The notes under the pieces were generated by a model. The model made no database searches and was not told the DNA's origin. It saw nothing but the letters and a program-made list of their open reading frames with translations. A stretch of DNA of 64,000 nucleotides from Candidatus Endobugula sp. GTDB lineage: Bacteria; Pseudomonadota; Gammaproteobacteria; Pseudomonadales; Cellvibrionaceae. The translations under genes were made by a program, and so were the position numbers. Positions 25,200-34,741 of the stretch are shown here, in pieces (the first letter of the stretch is position 1; each line of letters opens with the position of its first letter). Location: NCBI GenBank assembly GCA_020628895.1, contig JAHDEM010000006.1, positions 4,387 through 68,386 of the forward strand, written 5' to 3'.

Positions 25200-25532
25200 C
25201 TATTGCTTTCCTTCTTTTATGTTGTTTACAGATATTTCCTTTGGTGTGTTCTTTGAATCTAACAAAGTGCTAGAATCTGGTGCAAATTTTTCATTAGCGG
25301 TGTGATTAAAAAGCTCAGGAAAAAAGAGCCGCATATTATCCAAGCCCCAGCCCATATCGACAAACGCACTCATAATGTTCCATAGAGTTTGTAATGTTTC
25401 TATCACTTTGGCTTTTTCTGCTTCGGTCAGGTCACTATTATCTAAATGTGCTTTATAATCACCTTCATCAAACGCAAGCGGCGCAGTGGACTTGTCAGCA
25501 CTATTCTCTATCGTGTCTATATGCTTACTCAT
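25200..25532 (-). CDS. Small acidic protein immediately upstream of the recombinase
   Basis: 110-aa ORF ending 2 bp from the recombinase start; probably translationally coupled. Confidence 0.65.
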   Translation of the reverse strand: MSKHIDTIENSADKSTAPLAFDEGDYKAHLDNSDLTEAEKAKVIETLQTLWNIMSAFVDMGWGLDNMRLFFPELFNHTANEKFAPDSSTLLDSKNTPKEISVNNIKEGKQ

Positions 25533-25732
25533 AATACATCCTCGCTTTCTTCAAGGTCTTACCTTGATTTTTAGTTGTTCATTCTTCGTTCCTCTTTGCT
25601 CCTATATAGAGTTATAAATCGGAACGAATATAGAACATATTGCGTGCTTTTCTGCAATAAAAATCTATCATTGCCATGCTAAGCTCTTGGGAAAACTCAC
25701 CTTGTTTTTTTGCCTACATCCCATCGTATTTT

Positions 25733-26089
25733 TTACCGTGAATACACAGGGGCATGTTTGTGTTGATGAGCGCGTTGCTGTTCATCATTGGCATGATCAC
25801 GAATGGCATTTTGACGTTCACGTTGCCAGTCATAATCTGCCATACGTGCGCGGCGTTGCTCTTGTAGCCATTCTTTGTTAAACGCCTCACGTTTAGGTTG
25901 CTGTTCATATTTCGGCTTTAGTTCAGGAAAGGGCTTATCATTTTTCACCATTTCTGAACCGCGAACCTCATTAAAATCACGGCCTATATCAGGCGCATTC
26001 TTAAAACTCGCGGGGACTTGCCCCGCCAGCTCTGGGTGCGTACCTGCAAAGCTAGTGGTACGCGCCTTATCATCATCGTTGTGGTTCAT
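25733..26089 (-). CDS. Hypothetical hydrophilic element protein
   Basis: 118-aa ORF in the minus-strand transfer operon, overlapping the next ORF. Confidence 0.55.
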   Translation of the reverse strand: MNHNDDDKARTTSFAGTHPELAGQVPASFKNAPDIGRDFNEVRGSEMVKNDKPFPELKPKYEQQPKREAFNKEWLQEQRRARMADYDWQRERQNAIRDHANDEQQRAHQHKHAPVYSR

Positions 26090-26432
26090 GACTTTGTACC
26101 TGCTCTTGAGCTACAGAAGCCTGTGCATTGCGTTGATCTTGATAGTTTTGCATCCGTTGTTCGCGCTGCTCCCGTAAGGTTATGCGACCATCCACCGGAA
26201 TACTATTTAAAATAATTTCCGAGCCTCGTCCGTCTTGGTGATGCCATACCGCACCGACACGATTCCAGTATCCTTTGCCATCTGGCGAGTCTTGCACGTT
26301 ATAAGCTATCTGGTCAGGTTTGCGGCCTGTCTGCATAGGGGCTTGCTGTGGTGCTGCCTGTTGTTGTGTGTTTTGTTGCTGTTCATGTTGAGGCGCACCT
26401 TGATATTGATTATCGGGTATTTGATTGTTCAT
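26073..26432 (-). CDS. Hypothetical Gln-rich element protein
   Basis: 119-aa ORF with NVQDSPDGKGYWNRVGAVWHHQDGRGSEIILNSIPVDGRITLRE. Confidence 0.6.
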   Translation of the reverse strand: MNNQIPDNQYQGAPQHEQQQNTQQQAAPQQAPMQTGRKPDQIAYNVQDSPDGKGYWNRVGAVWHHQDGRGSEIILNSIPVDGRITLREQREQRMQNYQDQRNAQASVAQEQVQSHEPQR

Positions 26433-26461
26433 AAGGTTTCTCCGTTAGTGTGATAAAAAAA

Positions 26462-26737
26462 TTATTCATCGTGATTGATAATGTTGATAAAGGGGCAACT
26501 ACCAAAATGCGTGTTGGTCTCAACTCCGCGACCACCTATATAAGTGCAGTCATAAACCGTTGGTTTTCCGTTCGTGCTGGTGTAGCTATACCAAACCAAT
26601 ACATACGGGCTGGTGGGTGATACCATCACCACCAGAATAAAAAGTAAGAACCAGTGGCGCAGTAAATAACTCACGCCGCGCAATAGTGTTGACGTATTGC
26701 CAAATAATCGAAACTTTGGCGGTGAGTAAAGGCTCAT
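26462..26737 (-). CDS. Small membrane-associated hypothetical protein
   Basis: 91 aa with one hydrophobic segment; between ORF 26073 and the coupling protein. Confidence 0.5.
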   Translation of the reverse strand: MSLYSPPKFRLFGNTSTLLRGVSYLLRHWFLLFILVVMVSPTSPYVLVWYSYTSTNGKPTVYDCTYIGGRGVETNTHFGSCPFINIINHDE

Positions 26738-26748
26738 AAGCTGTTCTC

Positions 26749-28503
26749 CTATAAACGTAGTTTGATTTTTTTGCGAAACGGTTTGCCGTGAAACGGATTA
26801 ATCCCTACTTGGTCACGCCAAGGATGAATTTCTGCGTAAGACACAGGCTCAAATAAAATCGGTTTTAATTGGCGTACAAATAAGATGCCTTGGGTTGTGC
26901 GTCTTATTTCATCGGAATTTGCTAAAGGTCGGCCTGCCTCTGTCAAAGTCTGCCCATGACCCTCTTCGCCAGCGTTATAACTGGCGTTATAAGTCATAAT
27001 GGGTTGATCACCCAATAATCTTTCAATCAATTCCAGCGCTTCGGGTGATCGTTGGTGCGGTAAAATTTGTTTTACTTCTGTTTCGGATAACAGTGTATTA
27101 ACAGAACCTTCACCATATTTTCTTTCAAAGGCTTTTAGCTCTTGAAAAATAATATGTACCCTTATTCCAAAAGAACGACACCACGTTAAAAGCTCGATCA
27201 GCCCTTTCACCAAATAATTAGTTGTTTCGTCTGCAATGAGAAACACTAAACGTTTTTTGTTCTCATGCCGCTTTAAAACAGTAGTGCAGCAATACAGCAT
27301 AAGACCTGTATATTTCTCGAATACTTCCATGCGGCTGGCATCACTAACGATAAAGAGCGTGGTTGCTTTTTTGCCCTCTTTTAAATCGCTCATACGGAAT
27401 GTGGATTTTTTCATCGCAGGTGCAAGCCGCCCGAAGGCAAAGGGGCGTAAGGCTTGCTGTGCGCTAGTCGCAAAGCTGTCATAGGTGCGGCTTTCGCTCC
27501 CAGACATTAGGGTCAGTAAGTTATGCGCTATGGCTCTGGTAAATTTGGCAAATTCCTCTACGTCTTGAGCATCATGATTTTGCGCCCATTCTGTTTTCTC
27601 TATGGGAAACGCACCGTCAGGATGGGGTTTATCTTCAATATCAACACCGACCACCCAACGGCACATATCCTCGAAGCGCTGGCGATTTTCAATGAGTAAG
27701 GCAACGGCTGACAAATCGGCATCGTATAAATCCACCATCACTTCAAATACAATCGCCAACGCGATCAAATCTCTAGCGCCATCATCAAAAAAGGAGTTCA
27801 TATGGCGACCCGTTTCAGCATCAGGTAACAACTGTTCGCACATGCCTTGTAAATCCGAAGAGACATCACGTATACCGCCTGCTTGCGTTAAATCATCCGT
27901 GATAAGATCAAGCGGGTTGTAACGATCTGTTTCACCCAAAATATCTGTGAATAACCCGCCCGCATTGAGTATGCGGACTACCTCTCCGCGTGCCTCTAAT
28001 GTTTTCTTCAACATACAGGCCAATTCACCCTTGAAGTCAGGACATATCTTGCTGTGCAAAATACTTAAAATATTAGTAACAACGGTATAAATGCCTTTAC
28101 CCGAGCCAGACGGGGCGAAGGTCATAGCGCAGGAGTCATACCCAAAGAACAAGCCTGTTTTTGAGTTTGGAAGCATCCCCCAAAATGCCCCTGTCTTATT
28201 ACGTGTTAGGTGCTTTTTAATGTCCTTATAGCTTGCCCATCCCGCTTGGCCTGCATGACCTGTCGTTCTCGTATTGGCTCGCCAATCCAGTATTAAGGCG
28301 ATAATTTGCAAGAGACGAGAAACCGTTGTTAATACGGCAATCCCCGCCAGCAAATGCACTACCGCTGATAACGTACCCCACTCACCACCAATCAGCGGTG
28401 AAGGTAATTGCTGCGTCCCCCAGATAAGGCCGCAGCTAACAACAATGAGCACCGGCAAGGAGACTCCTCCTTGCAGTTGCTCATTCACAGGTGGCTTGTT
28501 CAT
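26749..28503 (-). CDS. Type IV coupling protein (VirD4/TraG/TraD family)
   Basis: N-terminal TM segments, Walker A APSGSGKGIYTVV, Walker B-like LVFLIADE, LLTWCRSFGIRVHIIFQELKAFE. Confidence 0.88.
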   Translation of the reverse strand: MNKPPVNEQLQGGVSLPVLIVVSCGLIWGTQQLPSPLIGGEWGTLSAVVHLLAGIAVLTTVSRLLQIIALILDWRANTRTTGHAGQAGWASYKDIKKHLTRNKTGAFWGMLPNSKTGLFFGYDSCAMTFAPSGSGKGIYTVVTNILSILHSKICPDFKGELACMLKKTLEARGEVVRILNAGGLFTDILGETDRYNPLDLITDDLTQAGGIRDVSSDLQGMCEQLLPDAETGRHMNSFFDDGARDLIALAIVFEVMVDLYDADLSAVALLIENRQRFEDMCRWVVGVDIEDKPHPDGAFPIEKTEWAQNHDAQDVEEFAKFTRAIAHNLLTLMSGSESRTYDSFATSAQQALRPFAFGRLAPAMKKSTFRMSDLKEGKKATTLFIVSDASRMEVFEKYTGLMLYCCTTVLKRHENKKRLVFLIADETTNYLVKGLIELLTWCRSFGIRVHIIFQELKAFERKYGEGSVNTLLSETEVKQILPHQRSPEALELIERLLGDQPIMTYNASYNAGEEGHGQTLTEAGRPLANSDEIRRTTQGILFVRQLKPILFEPVSYAEIHPWRDQVGINPFHGKPFRKKIKLRL

Positions 28504-28509
28504 AAGTGC

Positions 28510-29409
28510 TTAACCCACCGTATTGCCGTTACGAATACGGATAAAATGAATATTAGCTGCACCGTTGTCTTTAAAATAGCGCTTCCAAAATGTGCTTAAT
28601 TCTTCTTCACTATGGCAATATTTTAAAAACCCACTGCCATAGCCAGAGCGTTGAACCATAAGGACTGTGACCTCAACGCCATCCATTGATTGAGGCTTCA
28701 AGCGTTGTTGATAAATAACGCCTTTACGAAAAGTGCTAAAAGCAGGCATGTTATTTTTCTTCACACAAAACTTGCCGCTTTCAGAATGTTGTAAAAGATC
28801 ACTAACAATAATTAAACGGCTACCTTGACCAAAGCTGCGCATGTCAGAAATACCTTTAATCATTTCCATGATGGGTGATTGTGATTTTTGTTGCCGCGCT
28901 GCATCAGAAGGTGCAATCATCTCGCTAATTTGCGGTGCATAGAGCTTGTTATATAAACGTTCTTTCTGCCTTTTGATAAAACCCGCAGAAACATTTTTAA
29001 CGCCTATAGTTTCAAGCTCTTGTGCATTACGCGCACCGCCGCATATATGAAAACGCGCCTTGGGCGGTGAAGCGATAACATCACCCTCAGTGGTTACAAA
29101 ACTTAGTTTTTCATTAAAACCTAATCCGTCATAAGTATTATCAAAGTAGTTGCGGATAGAGCGGCCTTGCTCCTTATTTAGTCTTGGATGGCTTGCATCA
29201 AATAACACGAAGCTATGGCGCTGCGGCGCATCGTCATAACAGGCGTAATGATCGGCGACAGGTTGCCCCATTGCGTTATAAGTAGCGTACCCCAAGCCAC
29301 CAACACACAAGGCCAGTGCAGTGCTTAATACAGCAATCTTGGGTAAATCATTCTTTCTTTTTCTTCTGCGTCCCATAATAAAATCCTCGCTAAGAAGTAT
29401 GGAAATCAA
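28510..29409 (-). CDS. Membrane-anchored protein with vWA-like fold (inferred)
   Basis: N-terminal TM; HSFVLFDASHPRLNKEQ...SRLIIVSDLLQHS...GVEVTVLMVQRSG. Confidence 0.5.
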   Translation of the reverse strand: MISILLSEDFIMGRRRKRKNDLPKIAVLSTALALCVGGLGYATYNAMGQPVADHYACYDDAPQRHSFVLFDASHPRLNKEQGRSIRNYFDNTYDGLGFNEKLSFVTTEGDVIASPPKARFHICGGARNAQELETIGVKNVSAGFIKRQKERLYNKLYAPQISEMIAPSDAARQQKSQSPIMEMIKGISDMRSFGQGSRLIIVSDLLQHSESGKFCVKKNNMPAFSTFRKGVIYQQRLKPQSMDGVEVTVLMVQRSGYGSGFLKYCHSEEELSTFWKRYFKDNGAANIHFIRIRNGNTVG

Positions 29410-29416
29410 TTAAGTA

Positions 29417-30673
29417 TTAATCGGGTATTTGTTGTTGAGTGATAGCCTCAAAGGTTTCACTTAAGCGTTTTAAGGCATTGGCTTTTGCCTCTGCCAAAGC
29501 AGTTTTTTCTTCACTGTTATTGGGCGGCTCATAGAATGATGGAAGTTCTACCGTGCCAATGTCAGAAAATGAAAATTGTTGTAGAGTTTCAGCAGACAGA
29601 TTTTCACTTTTACCTGTAATCACTGATTGCGTATTCACAACCCTTGTCACCGCAGTAGAAAATTGGTTTTCTGCCTCACGAATAGCCTGCTCTAATGCTC
29701 TATGAGCATTGAGACATTCAGTGACTTGTTTGTTATAGGCTTTAACAGCCTTGGATTGAGCAGATGACGACTTTTCATTAGTATCTTCAATATCATCAAA
29801 GACCGCTTCAATATCTGCTGCCGCATCCTCATAAGCGTCATAGAGAGCGTCCTGTGCAATCTCAACGGCATGTTGATAATCCGAGTAATCGCCGTAAGGA
29901 TGTACAAAGCCCGTTTTACCTTTGTGGTAAGCAAACACTGCTATGCACACATTAATCATCATTAAAAATAAGGCTTCCGGCGTAACCAGCAAGTCACCAT
30001 AATTAAACAATGAGTGTTCAACACGATCTAATGACTCAGTAGAACGTATCAGGCCAATGGTCAGAATGAAAAAAATCATGACTATGAGGAATACATAAAA
30101 CTTAATAGCAGCTTTAATCCGAATAGTTTTAAACTCTGGTGCGTTCGGGTCGACAGCTTGAGCGCCATAATAACGAAACCGACCAATGAAGAATCCACCA
30201 AAGGCACTACACATTGCATTAGTGAGTGATATTAGGAAGCTTATTACCAAAGCCATCACCGGACTTGCTACAAGCGAAGCAGAAAGGAAGAAAGAAGCAT
30301 TAACCGCCGATTCAGCAAAGACCCCAATAGCTATCATCAAAAACGAAATAACAGCGTTTTTGTTATGGTGTTTATTAGTCAGGTTATGGGCTTGAGAAAA
30401 TCCGACCTCTGCTTGGGCAGCTTTGTTTAGCGCATGGGCTTTTTCTGAAAAGCTCGCTGTTGCCTCATTAACAACCCGCTCTATCTCAGCAATAGAGAAA
30501 CAATCTCTATTACCAGAAGACTCTATAGAAGATTTTGCCCTCTCAGCCTCTTCACAAAGCTTATTAAGCTGACCAATAGGCGCTTGCAATGACTGCCGCA
30601 AACGCCCATGTATTGAGTGTAATTCTGTTGCTACATCCATAAGGTAATCCTCATTAATGACTTCATATCGCAA
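29417..30673 (-). CDS. Multi-TM protein with coiled-coil termini, unknown function
   Basis: Four or more hydrophobic segments flanked by helical regions; in the coupling-protein operon. Confidence 0.6.
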   Translation of the reverse strand: MRYEVINEDYLMDVATELHSIHGRLRQSLQAPIGQLNKLCEEAERAKSSIESSGNRDCFSIAEIERVVNEATASFSEKAHALNKAAQAEVGFSQAHNLTNKHHNKNAVISFLMIAIGVFAESAVNASFFLSASLVASPVMALVISFLISLTNAMCSAFGGFFIGRFRYYGAQAVDPNAPEFKTIRIKAAIKFYVFLIVMIFFILTIGLIRSTESLDRVEHSLFNYGDLLVTPEALFLMMINVCIAVFAYHKGKTGFVHPYGDYSDYQHAVEIAQDALYDAYEDAAADIEAVFDDIEDTNEKSSSAQSKAVKAYNKQVTECLNAHRALEQAIREAENQFSTAVTRVVNTQSVITGKSENLSAETLQQFSFSDIGTVELPSFYEPPNNSEEKTALAEAKANALKRLSETFEAITQQQIPD

Positions 30674-30728
30674 GATGTTTATGTTGAGGCTAGAGTAGCT
30701 TTGTAGTGAAAAGTGATATACAGGGGGA

Positions 30729-30770
30729 TTTACGGAAAGCGTATAAATTTTCCGTAAATATTACGGAAAT
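30729..30770. promoter_or_regulatory. Putative operator cluster in a divergent intergenic region
   Basis: TTTACGGAAA (30729-30738), inverted TTTCCGTAAA (30749-30758) and direct TTACGGAAA (30761-30769) between divergent genes. Confidence 0.5.
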
Positions 30771-30892
30771 ACGAAATTTATTTTATTGCCAATTCATAAC
30801 AAGGCTAAATTAAGCAATCACTTTATCCTTGATTTTTATGGAAATTTTATGGTAGGTATTGCTGTATAAAAACAACAAAGAAAGCATATTGA

Positions 30893-31195
30893 ATGTCTGA
30901 CAAGGAAGAAAACGGCGATGAACTATTAGTAGATATGCTAATAAAAGGGATGAGGCCCGAAAGCAGATATATGCTTAAACACCTGTCTGGCATTTATGGT
31001 GATAGTGTAGGTCAGTACCTTTCTGACATGATTGACCAAGATGCCGTAAAAAGATTAGGTGAAGGAGCAGATAAGAAGCTCTCAAACCGCTTTTGGCGCG
31101 TTAATGCACACTTTGAAAGAAACCCTAAAATTAAGTTAAAAGCACAGATATTAAAAGATGAAAACCACTCTCAAATAGACATAGGCGAGCCTTAG
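30893..31195 (+). CDS. Hypothetical protein, first gene of the NTPase operon
   Basis: 100-aa ORF co-oriented with the downstream NTPase. Confidence 0.55.
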   Translation: MSDKEENGDELLVDMLIKGMRPESRYMLKHLSGIYGDSVGQYLSDMIDQDAVKRLGEGADKKLSNRFWRVNAHFERNPKIKLKAQILKDENHSQIDIGEP

Positions 31196-31273
31196 CTACA
31201 CATACACTACCATTTATATCGTGTATCATAGCTACCGTCATAAGTGGGTTATTAGTGTCTAATTTGAGGAAAG

Positions 31274-33310
31274 ATGGTGGATAAAAGTGCTAAAAACAGT
31301 ACTCTCTATAATTTCTATCAATTACCCGTAGAAGAGCAAGAATTATTAGAAGAGCTTTGCTCATATATTAGTGAAGATGCATGTAAGTGTCTCCCTAGGG
31401 ATGAAAAACAGAGGCGTATAGAGAAACTCTGGGATGGGAGTGTATTTCGTGAATTTATTGGTGAAGCCGATGATTTTCAAAAAATACTCGAAAATAAAGG
31501 CATAAGACCTAAAGCTTATCTCAATATACCCTCCTCAGGAATATCTCCTAAAACCGCCATTAGAATTTTCTGCCTTGCTGCAGACTTTCACGAAATTAGC
31601 CTCTCGCTATACCTCAAAAAATATATTCAATTACGAAATATGCCTAAATATAAAGGAAAATTACAACGAAGAGAAACCTATGGAACACTAAAAAACGACG
31701 ATGAAATTAGTAATATAGCGTTTTACGATGACATTATTAAACCCCGTTTGGATGACTATATAGAGCGCCGCTATACCGTAGAAAAAATACAAGCAGCAAT
31801 TAATAACAAGGCATATTCATCTGGTTTTATTTGCATTGAAGGCGAACCCGGCTCTGGCAAAACAACGGTATTAGCTAATACTGTAGAAAGCTTTTTAAAG
31901 GGAAAAGATATCAGCGATGTAGCTAACTTAGTATGGCACTTTAATAGTGTCACTCGGCATGATAATCGAACCTTATCATTTATAGACACTCTCTATAACT
32001 GCTTATCAGAAGAGTATGACCTCTCTAGTGTAAAGTCTTTATATCAAAGGCAGCAGACCGATAACGCAGTAATCATTTCCAACCTAATCCCTGATATTTT
32101 AAATTGTGTCAGCTTGCAAATAGATGATCAAGAAGCACCTAGACCACTATTAATTATTATTGATGCGCTAGATGAAGTAGATAAGAACGATTTACTAAAG
32201 TTAAGAGTAGTACGTGAAAACACACTAGGTATTCCTCAGAAGTTACCTAAACATGTTTATTGCCTTATTTCATCAAGAAGCTTCAAGAATGAGCGTTATC
32301 ACAACATCATAGAAAGTATTTCTTATACCTCAGAGGATAAACACCAACAAGAAGAGGTTAGAGACTATATTACCGCTCAGGCCGAGCAAAATAAGGATGT
32401 AAAGTCATGGATTGCAAAATACCAGTTAGAGCTTAAAACCTTTGTTGATAGCATATGTGAATCCAGCCGTTACAGTTTCATTTATCTTTACTATGTGTTC
32501 AATGATATTCATCAATATGAACTTGAAAGCCTGCCTAAGAACATTGATGAATACTATGAAATTCAGATAGATCGACTGTTATCTGACAGGCACATAGCAG
32601 ACCCCGAAATTAAAGTTTGCAAGAAAAGGATATTAGCGGGAATACAGTATTTTGAACGTATTTCCATGCAGCGATTAGCCGATTTTTGTAGTCTCTCACA
32701 TTTCAGTATTGTTGAGAAATACATTAGTGACTGGATTAATCTAAAAATCATTGTCACAGATAACGATACAGGCTTTTTTGTGCGTTTTTATCATAAATCG
32801 TTTTACGATTTTATTGAAAAATCATCCTACCCTGATTGTCAGGAAATTGTAAAAATATCACGTGATGATATTGATTATTACGGTTGTCATAGCAGCTTAT
32901 TACAAACATTACACACGCTTATCACAACACCGTCAACTAAATCAGCTACTCATCTATTAGCGAATAATGATATTGCCAAAGAACTATATACACTAGCTTT
33001 AGAGCAAAGTTTAAAACTTCATCAAACCGAGTATTTATATGATTTTTTCCTCAATGCTACTTTTTGCAAAGCATTAATCAAATTTAATATTAGAAACCCT
33101 GAAAAACTACTACATGAATTTGAGGGACTTTGTGAAACCATAAAAGAATATGACCATACACAGACATGGGAAAATGTGGCGCTACTATTCATCAAGACTA
33201 ACATGTCCTTAGAAGACCCCGCTATCACATCACAAAACTTTGCACTGGCCTATCCACAAGTGGATAGAGAGTTTCCCTTATTTTTATCCAACAACCTACC
33301 TATTGAGTAG
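31274..33310 (+). CDS. NACHT/STAND-like P-loop NTPase
   Basis: Walker A FICIEGEPGSGKTTVLANTVESFL, Walker B LLIIIDALDEVDKND, sensor-like YCLISSRSF, long helical C-terminus. Confidence 0.8.
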   Translation: MVDKSAKNSTLYNFYQLPVEEQELLEELCSYISEDACKCLPRDEKQRRIEKLWDGSVFREFIGEADDFQKILENKGIRPKAYLNIPSSGISPKTAIRIFCLAADFHEISLSLYLKKYIQLRNMPKYKGKLQRRETYGTLKNDDEISNIAFYDDIIKPRLDDYIERRYTVEKIQAAINNKAYSSGFICIEGEPGSGKTTVLANTVESFLKGKDISDVANLVWHFNSVTRHDNRTLSFIDTLYNCLSEEYDLSSVKSLYQRQQTDNAVIISNLIPDILNCVSLQIDDQEAPRPLLIIIDALDEVDKNDLLKLRVVRENTLGIPQKLPKHVYCLISSRSFKNERYHNIIESISYTSEDKHQQEEVRDYITAQAEQNKDVKSWIAKYQLELKTFVDSICESSRYSFIYLYYVFNDIHQYELESLPKNIDEYYEIQIDRLLSDRHIADPEIKVCKKRILAGIQYFERISMQRLADFCSLSHFSIVEKYISDWINLKIIVTDNDTGFFVRFYHKSFYDFIEKSSYPDCQEIVKISRDDIDYYGCHSSLLQTLHTLITTPSTKSATHLLANNDIAKELYTLALEQSLKLHQTEYLYDFFLNATFCKALIKFNIRNPEKLLHEFEGLCETIKEYDHTQTWENVALLFIKTNMSLEDPAITSQNFALAYPQVDREFPLFLSNNLPIE

Positions 33311-33336
33311 CCCAACATTAAAGAGGGTGATATATT

Positions 33337-34236
33337 ATGACGTTATCCGAGTTACGCGAGTTATCTATACAAGGACTGAAAAACTATGAATTTAAGGTGT
33401 TAAACACCTATCGAAAAAGATTATTATTTGATGAGGCTGTTGAAGCAAATCATAATATTTATGAGGTGTACAAAGAGCGTGTCACTCAGGATAACGAGCT
33501 ATCTTATCAGGATGTATCCCGTATTGAGTATGAAATCGCTTTTATCTACTTACTGATAGAAAAAGTAGAACAATCAATCGAGTTCTTTAACTTAAGCTTA
33601 GAAACCGCACAGAAAGCTGGCGATCAAAAGGGATACCTAATAGCGAAACACTGCCTTTCGTGGATGAAGTACTATACAGACTTTCAGCCAATAGAAGAGT
33701 CTATATCTCAAACACAGCGCCATAGAGGTGAATTTTCTAACCTTATGAATACAACTGATGACTCTGCGATACGTTCAACCTGTGAAGGTTGGATATACAA
33801 TACTGACTCCTACCTATTAGAACTAGCCATAGAGTCGCACGATATAGAACTGGCCGAACATTCCTTTCCTAGGGTCATACAATATCTAAATGATCATGAT
33901 ATGAGGGAAACAGGTACACATAGAACTATTGTTTCAAATGGAATGTTGCACCTTGTCAAAAAAGAGTATGAGCAGTCCATCAAACAACTAGCAAAAGTTG
34001 TTGATGTAGACCTTTCAGAATGGGCAGATAGAGACAAGGAGCTAATTGACTATATTGCCCGCACGCTAGAATTTACTCCTTCGCGTGATTATTTATATGC
34101 TGGCAGAGCATTGCTGGGACTAGGGGAAAGCAATCTCGCTCTATCAGTATTCCATAGAGGTATGGAGTTCTCTAGAACATCTTGTAACTACTTCTTTCTT
34201 AATAAGATTGAAAAAGAAATAGAAAATCTAGCCTAG
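33337..34236 (+). CDS. Helical-repeat (TPR-like) protein paired with the NTPase
   Basis: 27 bp after the NTPase; amphipathic helix pairs (YEIAFIYLLIEKVEQSIEFFNLSLETAQKAGDQKGYLIAKHCLSW). Confidence 0.6.
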   Translation: MTLSELRELSIQGLKNYEFKVLNTYRKRLLFDEAVEANHNIYEVYKERVTQDNELSYQDVSRIEYEIAFIYLLIEKVEQSIEFFNLSLETAQKAGDQKGYLIAKHCLSWMKYYTDFQPIEESISQTQRHRGEFSNLMNTTDDSAIRSTCEGWIYNTDSYLLELAIESHDIELAEHSFPRVIQYLNDHDMRETGTHRTIVSNGMLHLVKKEYEQSIKQLAKVVDVDLSEWADRDKELIDYIARTLEFTPSRDYLYAGRALLGLGESNLALSVFHRGMEFSRTSCNYFFLNKIEKEIENLA

Positions 34237-34370
34237 TACCAAACTCATATTTTCGCTTAAGAACCCTAAGGTAATACATATTCATGTCTGTACTACCCCT
34301 CTTCCCGTTTCACGCAAGGTGTGCTTTGTACTGCAAAATAGAAATATACATTTCAATTTTTTGTAAAAGC

Positions 34371-34660
34371 AACCTTGCCAAAGGAGACGCTGCGCTCTCC
34401 TGTTGGATACCTCTCGCCGTGGCGCAATAATCAGCATTGAGCTTATATTGCACCAGTTAAACGTTTGGTCGTTTAATCACCAGCCAAGGGAGATTTCATT
34501 CTCCCCTGACAACCCCATGACCAAAGGGCATGTCATAGCCCTTTGGAAACCTCGACCAACCCTGCGCCGATTGGATGCGCGTAAACGTATCATCGTTTAA
34601 TCTTGACCACTGTTTCGCCAGTGGATGACGACCAAGGCAAACGACCTTTGATACGTTGGG
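34371..34660 (+). repeat. Intergenic array of about 9 short stem-loops with recurrent (R)CC tails
   Basis: E.g. CCAAAGGGC-N8-GCCCTTTGG (34521-34546), TTAAACG-N6-CGTTTAA (34457-34476), TAAACG-N6-CGTTTA (34582-34599), GGGAGA-N6-TCTCCC (34488-34505), CCACTG-N6-CAGTGG (34607-34624), AGGAGA-N8-TCTCCT (34382-34401). Confidence 0.7.
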
Positions 34661-34741
34661 CTGGTTAAATGGCGCTCAAAGCAACGATATATTTTGGTAG
34701 CATATACATACGTTGTTTAATGGAAGACTAGAGGCGACTAT

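Noticed and set aside
34403-34600. 65-aa ORF from the track
   Set aside because: Its codons run straight through the hairpin array; no RBS and no recognisable protein features, so likely spurious.
34371-34660. CRISPR array
   Set aside because: Units are hairpins with differing stems and unequal spacing; there are no identical direct repeats with unique spacers and no cas genes nearby.
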